From contig JAJXXT010000165.1 of assembly GCA_021780935.1 (NCBI GenBank), positions 1 through 11,203 of the forward strand: a DNA stretch of 11,203 bases, read 5' to 3'. Under the pieces are notes generated by a model. It made no database searches. It saw nothing but the letters and a program-made list of their open reading frames with translations, and was not told where the DNA came from. Shown in pieces: positions 6,327 through 11,203 of this stretch (position 1 is the stretch's first letter; every line of letters starts with the position of its first letter). The translations under genes were made by a program, and so were the position numbers. Source of the stretch: Pseudomonadota bacterium. GTDB lineage: Bacteria; Pseudomonadota; Alphaproteobacteria; Acetobacterales; Acetobacteraceae.

Positions 6327-9073
6327 TCGCGGACACGGCAACCGCCCAGGCGGAAAATCCCTCGACGGTCGAGAATATCGGCCTGGCGCGCGACCTGCTG
6401 GCCCTCGTCGCACGGCTGCGCGAGCGGCTGGCCGAGGACCCGTTCGCCAACCCGATCCTCTCGGCGGCGCTGGCGATGTCGCGGCGGATGGATCGCGGCC
6501 AGCTCTCGCTCCCGGCGCTGCGCGGCCTGGTCTGGCATCTGCGCGACCAGGCCTTCGCCGACCGCGCCGCCAGGCTCGCCGCCTATGGCGCGCCGCCCGG
6601 CACGGCGGTGGCGACGATCGCCCGCCTGATCCGCCCCGACCCCGCGGATAGTCCGGTGCCGTTCCAGGAATTCGCCGCCGCCGTCGCGCGCCCGCGCCTC
6701 GCCGCCGTGTTCACCGCGCACCCGACCTTCGCGCTCGCCCCCGCGGCGGCGGCGGCACTGGCCGCCGCCAGCCCGCCGCCCGCCGGCAGCCAGCGCCCGG
6801 GACCGATGACCCTCGCCGGCGAGTTCGAGCAGGCGATGGCCGCGATCGGCCATGGCCGCGACGCGCTCGACGCGCTGAACCGCGCCCTGTTTGCCGCCGC
6901 CCGCGAGACCTGGCCGGGCCGCTGGCAGAGCCTCGCCCCCTCGCCGCTGCTGCTCGCCTCCTGGGTCGGGTTCGACACCGACGGGCGGACCGATATCGGC
7001 TTTCTCGACATCCTGCGCTTCCGCCTCGCGATGAAGGTGGCAGCGCTGCAGCGGCTCCATGCCCAGAGCGGGATCGGCGCCACCCCGCTCGCCGCCACGG
7101 CGCGCCAGCTCGATGCGATACCAGAACGACAAACGCCCGACGCGGTCGCCAGCTTTGCCCATGTGCTGGTGGGTGGCGCGCCGGTCACGACCGCGCCGCT
7201 GCTCGCCGAACTCGACGCCGCGATCGCCACCGCGCAGGACCCGTTGGCGCTGCTGGTCACGCGCGCGGGGCTCGCCGCGCACGGGCTCGGGCTGGCGCAC
7301 ATGCACGCCCGGCTCAACGCCGCCCAGGTGCACAACGCGATCCGCCTGCGCCTCGGCCTCGCCGACCCGCCTTCCGACCCGGCGCGGCGGCGCGTGCTGC
7401 TCGCCGGCATCAACGCGGCGCTGGAACAGGTGCGCGCGGTGCCCGTCGATTTCGGCGCCATCCTCGCCGAGCAGGCCTCGGCCCCGCGCCTGATGATGAC
7501 GCTGGCGCAGGTGGTAAAACATATCGATGCCGAAACACCGATCCGCTTCCTGATCGCCGAGACCGAGACCGGCTACACCCTGCTCGCCGCCCTGTGGCTC
7601 GCGCGCCATTACGGCATCGAGCGCCAGGTCGAGATCTGCCCGCTGTTCGAGACCGCCTCGGCGCTGGAGGGGGGAGGGCGCATCGTCGAGGAGGCGCTGC
7701 GCAGCCCCGCCTGGCGCGCCTATCTGCGCGCCCAGGGACGCATCGCGCTGCAATTCGGCTATTCCGACTCTGGGCGCTATGTCGGCCAGCCGGCGGCGAG
7801 CTACCTGATCGAGCGGCTCAAGCTCAAGATCGCCGAGGCGCTCGGGCGGTACGGGCTCGGCGACATCGAGCTGGTGCTGTTCGACACCCATGGCGAGAGC
7901 ATCGGCCGCGGCGGCCATCCCGCTTCGCTCGCGCAACGACTGGACTATCTCTCGCCGCCGGCACTGCGCGCGAGCCTGGCCGAGCGCGGCCTGGCGCTGC
8001 GCGCCGAGAGCGCGTTCCAGGGCGGCGACGGCTACCTGCATTTCGCGACCGGCGAGCGCGCGGCGGCGACGATGGCCGGCATGTTCGCGCACGGCTTCGC
8101 GCCCGCCCCGAGCCCGGACGCGCCGGACCCGGTCTACGACGATCCCGATTTCGCCGCCGATTTCTTTGCCGCCAGCCGCACCGCGATGCAGGAGCTGGTC
8201 GAGGATCGCGGCTATGCGGCCCTGCTCGGCACCTTCGGCCCCGCGCTGCTCGATCGCACCGGCTCGCGCGCCGTCGCGCGCGAGACCGACGGGCTCGGCG
8301 GGCCGGCCGCGATCCGTCATCCGCGCGAGCTGCGCGCGATCCCCAACAACGCCATCCTCCACCAACTCGGCTGGCTCGCGAACACGGCGCACGGCATCGG
8401 CGCCGCGGCGCTGCGCCACGCCGAAACCTTCGCCGAAATGCGCGCCCGCTCGACCCGTTTCGCCACCGCGATGACGATGGTCGCCGCCGCGCTGGCCGCC
8501 TCCGACCTCGACGTGCTGCGCGCGATGGTGGCGACGCTCGACCCCGGCATGTGGCTCGACCGCGCGGCGCAGGCGCGCCTGCCGGGACGGCGCGAGGCGC
8601 TGATCTCGGTCGCGCGCTCGCTCGAGCAGCTCGACCTCTGGGCGCCGGCACAGGCGATGTTCCGCCGCATCCAGGCCGACCACGTGTCGCTGCGCGCCGC
8701 CTGGCCGGAGGCGCCGCGCATGGGCGGGCGGCTTGCGCTGCTGCACGCGCTGCGCATCGCCCTGATCCAGCGCATCTTCCTGCTCGCCGCCGCGATCCCG
8801 GATTTCTCACCGCGCCACGGCATCACCCGCGCGAGCCTCGCCCAGCGCCTGCTGCGCCTGGACGTGCCGGCCTCGCTCGCCTTCCTCGCCGAGGTCTTCC
8901 CCGCCTCACCCGACGCCGACGCCGACCGCGACTACGGCGAGCCGCGCGTGCCGCCGGAGGCCGGCGCCTACGCACAGGAACACGCGACCATCTTCCGCCC
9001 CATGGGCGCGCTGTTCGAGCTGTTGCGCGAGATCACCGTCGCGGTGACCCACGAGGTCGGCGCCTTCGGCTAG
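6320..9073 (+). CDS. Phosphoenolpyruvate carboxylase family protein with altered active site
   Basis: The 917-residue frame has the length and motif order of PEP carboxylase, the soluble enzyme that makes oxaloacetate from PEP and bicarbonate. Visible motifs: FTAHPT (131-136, His134, equal to E. coli His138), SWVGFDTDG (214-222), PLFET with Glu444 and GYSDS with Asp483 (metal ligands), GESIGRGG (525-532, Arg530, equal to Arg587), GSR (648-650) and LRAIP (671-675). Several canonical positions differ by eye: GGDRDGNP is GFDTDGRT, the Lys of YSDSxKD is Arg486, and the first half of HGRGGxxGRGG is replaced, so the equivalents of His579 and Arg581 are missing. The C-terminus ends HEVGAFG instead of the usual NTG. 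The frame is uninterrupted and codon use is normal, so it is not a pseudogene. ATG 6320 has no clear Shine-Dalgarno. It may be a divergent carboxylase or a protein with a different activity. Confidence 0.82.
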   Translation: MALADTATAQAENPSTVENIGLARDLLALVARLRERLAEDPFANPILSAALAMSRRMDRGQLSLPALRGLVWHLRDQAFADRAARLAAYGAPPGTAVATIARLIRPDPADSPVPFQEFAAAVARPRLAAVFTAHPTFALAPAAAAALAAASPPPAGSQRPGPMTLAGEFEQAMAAIGHGRDALDALNRALFAAARETWPGRWQSLAPSPLLLASWVGFDTDGRTDIGFLDILRFRLAMKVAALQRLHAQSGIGATPLAATARQLDAIPERQTPDAVASFAHVLVGGAPVTTAPLLAELDAAIATAQDPLALLVTRAGLAAHGLGLAHMHARLNAAQVHNAIRLRLGLADPPSDPARRRVLLAGINAALEQVRAVPVDFGAILAEQASAPRLMMTLAQVVKHIDAETPIRFLIAETETGYTLLAALWLARHYGIERQVEICPLFETASALEGGGRIVEEALRSPAWRAYLRAQGRIALQFGYSDSGRYVGQPAASYLIERLKLKIAEALGRYGLGDIELVLFDTHGESIGRGGHPASLAQRLDYLSPPALRASLAERGLALRAESAFQGGDGYLHFATGERAAATMAGMFAHGFAPAPSPDAPDPVYDDPDFAADFFAASRTAMQELVEDRGYAALLGTFGPALLDRTGSRAVARETDGLGGPAAIRHPRELRAIPNNAILHQLGWLANTAHGIGAAALRHAETFAEMRARSTRFATAMTMVAAALAASDLDVLRAMVATLDPGMWLDRAAQARLPGRREALISVARSLEQLDLWAPAQAMFRRIQADHVSLRAAWPEAPRMGGRLALLHALRIALIQRIFLLAAAIPDFSPRHGITRASLAQRLLRLDVPASLAFLAEVFPASPDADADRDYGEPRVPPEAGAYAQEHATIFRPMGALFELLREITVAVTHEVGAFG

Positions 9074-9075
9074 AC

Positions 9076-9108
9076 CCCGGCGCCAAAGCCCCGCACAATC
9101 GCGCCGGG
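9076..9108. promoter_or_regulatory. 8-bp inverted repeat overlapping the hydrolase ribosome binding site
   Basis: CCCGGCGC (9076-9083) and GCGCCGGG (9101-9108) are perfect inverted copies with a 17-nt loop. They lie in the 44-bp gap between the PEPC-like stop and the hydrolase start. The right arm's last three Gs are the first bases of the Shine-Dalgarno GGGAGGG (9106-9112), so folding could limit translation of the hydrolase. There is no T-run after it, so it is not a standard intrinsic terminator. Confidence 0.45.
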
Positions 9109-9117
9109 AGGGAAGGC

Positions 9118-9828
9118 ATGGCCAGGTTCGTCCTGCTTCACGGAGCGTTCCACGGCGCCTGGTGCTGGCGCGACGTGGCGGCGCGGCTGCGCGCCGGCGG
9201 GCACGACGTCACCACGCCGACCCAGACCGGGCTCGGCGAGCGGCGCCACCTGCTCAGCGGCAGCATCACCCTCGAAACCTTCGTCGAGGACCTGGTGCAG
9301 CACCTGGCCAACGAGGACATCACCGCGGCGATGCTGGTCGGCCATAGCTTCGCCGGCCATGCCATCACCGGCGCGGCGGACCGCGTGCCGGCGCGCATCC
9401 GTCACCTCGTCTATCTCGACGCCGCCCTGCTCGAACACGGCGAGATCCCCTTCGACCGCAGCCTGCCCGAGACCGCCGCGGAGCGCGAGCGCGAGGCCCG
9501 CGCCTTCGGCGGCTTCGCGATCCCACCGCCGCCGCCCGCGGCCTTCGGCATTCCGCCGGGGCCGGAGGCCGAGCGGGCCGCGAGCCTGCTCTGCCCGCAC
9601 CCGCTGCGCACCTTCCAGACGCCGTTGATGCTACGCAACAAACCCGGCAACGGGCTGCCCGCGACCTATGTCTGCTGCACCGACCCGCTCTACGCCAACC
9701 TCGCCTCCTCGCGCGAGCGGGCGCGCCGCCGCCCGGGGATGGCCTGGCGCGAGCTCGCCACCGGCCACGACGCCATGCTGACCGCGCCCACCGCCACCGC
9801 CGACCTTCTCATGGAGCTTGCCCGATGA
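9118..9828 (+). CDS. Alpha/beta-fold hydrolase (esterase-like)
   Basis: A 236-residue, probably cytosolic serine hydrolase of the alpha/beta fold. The oxyanion-hole segment is HGAFHGAWCW (residues 8-17), a pattern typical of the EstC / plant methylesterase / hydroxynitrile lyase branch. The nucleophile elbow is GHSFAGH with Ser77. Asp189 (CCTDPLY) and His217 (TGHDAML) are placed to complete the triad, and the proline-rich stretch at about 140-160 lies in the cap region. The likely reaction is hydrolysis of an ester or amide, or C-C bond cleavage; the substrate cannot be told. The start is ATG 9118 with GGGAGGG just upstream. A longer in-frame reading back to 7594 is only a shadow of the upstream gene. 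The stop overlaps the next start as ATGA, so it is translationally coupled to the carbamoylase. It may also be read from the PEPC-like gene 44 bp upstream. Confidence 0.9.
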   Translation: MARFVLLHGAFHGAWCWRDVAARLRAGGHDVTTPTQTGLGERRHLLSGSITLETFVEDLVQHLANEDITAAMLVGHSFAGHAITGAADRVPARIRHLVYLDAALLEHGEIPFDRSLPETAAEREREARAFGGFAIPPPPPAAFGIPPGPEAERAASLLCPHPLRTFQTPLMLRNKPGNGLPATYVCCTDPLYANLASSRERARRRPGMAWRELATGHDAMLTAPTATADLLMELAR

Positions 9829-10772
9829 GCCGCATCCTCAACGTCGCGATTGCGCAGCTCGGCCCGATCGCCCGCGCGGAGAGCCGCCAGGCCGTCGTCG
9901 CGCGGCTGCTGGCGATGATGCGCGAGGCGGCCGCCATGCGGGCCGATCTCGTGATCTACCCCGAGGCGGCGCTGACCGCCTTCTTCCCGCACTGGGTGGT
10001 GGACGACGAGGCGGAGCTCGATGCTTATTTCGAGAGCGAAATGCCGGGCCCGGCGACACGCCCGCTGTTCGAGGAAGCGGCGCGGCTGGGCATCGGCTTT
10101 CACCTCGGCTACGCGGAGCTCGACACCAGTAGCGGACGCAAGCGCCGCTTCAACACGGCGATCCTGGTGGGCAAGGACGGGACGCTCCTCGGCAAGTATC
10201 GCAAGATCCACCTGCCGGGCTATGCCGCCCCGCGCCCGCAGCAGAAATTCCAGAACCTCGAGAAGCGCTATTTCGAGGTCGGCGATCTCGGCTTCGGCGT
10301 CTGGGAGGCGATGGGCGGCAGGCTCGGGATGATGATCTGCAACGACCGGCGCTGGCCCGAGGCCTACCGCGTCATGGGGCTGCAGGGGGTGGAGCTGATC
10401 ATGCTCGGCTACAACACGCCGGCCGCCGTGCCGGCGATGCCGCAGACGGACCATCTGCAGAATTTCCACAACCGGCTGGTGATGTCGGCCGGCGCCTACC
10501 AGAACGGCACCTTCGTCGCCGGGGTCGCCAAGGCCGGCATCGAGGAAGGTGTCGACCAGATCGGGCAGAGCTGCGTCATCGCGCCCTCGGGCGAGATCGT
10601 CGTGCAGTGCTCGGGCCTCGGCGACGAGGTGCAGGTCGCGCGCTGCGACCTCGATCTCTGCACCAGCTACAAGCAGGACATCTTCAACTTCGCCGCCCAT
10701 CGCCGCCCCGAGCACTACGGCCTCATCGTCGAGCGCACCGGCGTCGGACCCGTTCTGGGAACGAAACCATGA
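9825..10772 (+). CDS. N-carbamoyl-D-amino-acid hydrolase (nitrilase superfamily)
   Basis: A 315-residue carbon-nitrogen hydrolase that very closely resembles D-carbamoylases, which split N-carbamoyl-D-amino acids into D-amino acid, CO2 and ammonia in the cytosol. The catalytic triad is Glu47 (VIYPEAALTAFFPHW), Lys127 (GKYRKIHLPG) and Cys172 (MMICNDRRWPEAYRVMG). These are the same residue numbers I recall for the Agrobacterium enzyme. Further family stretches are GYNTP, PQTDHLQNFH, YQNGTF and the C-terminal DIFNFAAHRRPEHYGLI. The length is about 10 residues above the usual 304. The start ATG 9825 overlaps the hydrolase stop by 4 bp, with GGAG upstream (in catggagcttgcccg). Its own stop overlaps the next start the same way. 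No hydantoinase is next to it in this window, so the natural substrate may be another carbamoyl or ureido acid. Confidence 0.93.
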   Translation: MSRILNVAIAQLGPIARAESRQAVVARLLAMMREAAAMRADLVIYPEAALTAFFPHWVVDDEAELDAYFESEMPGPATRPLFEEAARLGIGFHLGYAELDTSSGRKRRFNTAILVGKDGTLLGKYRKIHLPGYAAPRPQQKFQNLEKRYFEVGDLGFGVWEAMGGRLGMMICNDRRWPEAYRVMGLQGVELIMLGYNTPAAVPAMPQTDHLQNFHNRLVMSAGAYQNGTFVAGVAKAGIEEGVDQIGQSCVIAPSGEIVVQCSGLGDEVQVARCDLDLCTSYKQDIFNFAAHRRPEHYGLIVERTGVGPVLGTKP

Positions 10773-11203
10773 GCTTCTCCGCAAACCTCGCACCGTCCCT
10801 GCCGGTGGATGCCTCGGCCGCGGCCCTGGCCGGGCGCGCCTGGCGGCCGGACGCCGGGGGCCCCTCCGTCGTCGCCATCCGCGATGGCCAGGTCGTCGAC
10901 ATTTCGGCGAACTTTCCCACCATGCGCGACCTGTGCGAGGCACCGGACCCGCCAGCCGCCCTGCGCGCCGCCGCCGGCGAGGCGCTGGGGCCGCTCGATG
11001 CCATCCTCGCCAACACCCCACCCGAGCGCCGCGACCGCACCCGCCCCTGGCTGCTGGCGCCCACCGACCTGCAGGCGATCAAGGCCGCGGGCGTCACCTT
11101 TCCCGTTTCGATGCTGGAGCGTGTGATCGAGGAGCGCGCCCGCGGCGACCTCGCCGCCGCCGCCGCCTTCCGCGCCGAGGTGCGCGCGACGATCGGCGAC
11201 GAC
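10769..11203 (+). CDS. Fumarylacetoacetate hydrolase family protein, 3' end outside the window
   Basis: ATG 10769 overlaps the carbamoylase stop by 4 bp (ATGA), and the frame stays open for 145 codons to the right edge. The N-terminal part has a GRAWRPDAGGPSVVAIRDG segment and the stretch LLAPTDLQAIKAAGVTFPVS (about 98-117), then MLERVIEERARGD. This matches, from memory, the N-terminal portion of the ~390-residue FAH-family proteins often annotated near sugar-acid catabolism genes and aldehyde dehydrogenases (AraD1-like). Family members cleave, hydrate or decarboxylate 2-oxo and 1,3-dicarbonyl acids using a divalent metal. The metal-binding core lies beyond the window, so the activity cannot be judged. 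Tight coupling to two hydrolases suggests a step in the same catabolic route. Confidence 0.85.
   Translation, partial: MSFSANLAPSLPVDASAAALAGRAWRPDAGGPSVVAIRDGQVVDISANFPTMRDLCEAPDPPAALRAAAGEALGPLDAILANTPPERRDRTRPWLLAPTDLQAIKAAGVTFPVSMLERVIEERARGDLAAAAAFRAEVRATIGDD

Noticed and set aside
4704..6629. Plus-strand open frame of 641 codons opposite the oxidase and DUF445
   Set aside because: A shadow frame; both minus-strand genes have family signatures and good ribosome binding sites.
6203..8746. Minus-strand open frame of 847 codons opposite the PEPC-like gene
   Set aside because: The antisense frame shows no recognisable domain, and its end copies part of DUF445 in a wrong frame.
6320..9073. 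PEPC-like gene as a decaying pseudogene
   Set aside because: The frame is open over 917 codons, with typical codon use and conserved metal ligands and motifs; changes are confined to specific sites.
9690..11021. Minus-strand open frame of 443 codons opposite the carbamoylase
   Set aside because: The carbamoylase matches its family along its whole length; the antisense translation shows nothing recognisable.

Overview
The window is very GC-rich, roughly 70% or more by eye, with strong G/C preference at third codon positions. It is almost fully coding, with Shine-Dalgarno-led genes on both strands. Together with the protein families present, this suggests an alphaproteobacterium, perhaps Rhodospirillales/Acetobacteraceae. 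That placement is an inference, since no rRNA or marker gene is present. I see no tRNA, rRNA, CRISPR array, insertion sequence or integrase. No gene-free stretch exceeds about 120 bases.

Layout. (1) 1-1886, minus strand: a GT-B glycosyltransferase followed by the 5' part of a TPR-like lipoprotein that runs off the left edge. (2) 2002-3789, plus strand: a fused membrane/ATPase ABC half-exporter, divergent from the glycosyltransferase across a short region holding a 13-bp direct repeat. (3) 3787-3888: six 17-bp tandem units that fill the convergent gap between the exporter and the next gene and supply the exporter's stop codon. (4) 3888-6290, minus strand: a DUF445 membrane protein followed by an FMN-dependent alpha-hydroxy-acid oxidase, probably one transcript. 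(5) 6320-9073, plus strand: a 917-residue PEP-carboxylase-family protein with several altered active-site residues. It diverges from DUF445 across only 29 bases that include a perfect 8-bp inverted repeat. (6) 9118-11203, plus strand: three genes for an alpha/beta hydrolase, an N-carbamoyl-D-amino-acid hydrolase and a fumarylacetoacetate-hydrolase-family enzyme. They are joined by two successive ATGA overlaps, and the last runs off the right edge.

How the parts may work together. The first two blocks look like envelope functions (glycan or lipid synthesis and export, lipoprotein). The rightmost block looks like a small catabolic operon: two hydrolases, one aimed at a carbamoyl/ureido amide, followed by an enzyme family that acts on 2-oxo or 1,3-dicarbonyl acids. 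The PEPC-family protein may be co-transcribed with this operon, since the gap is only 44 bp, but that gap holds an 8-bp inverted repeat. The most unusual items are the PEPC-like protein, the 17-bp tandem array and the inverted repeat at the DUF445/PEPC-like start sites.
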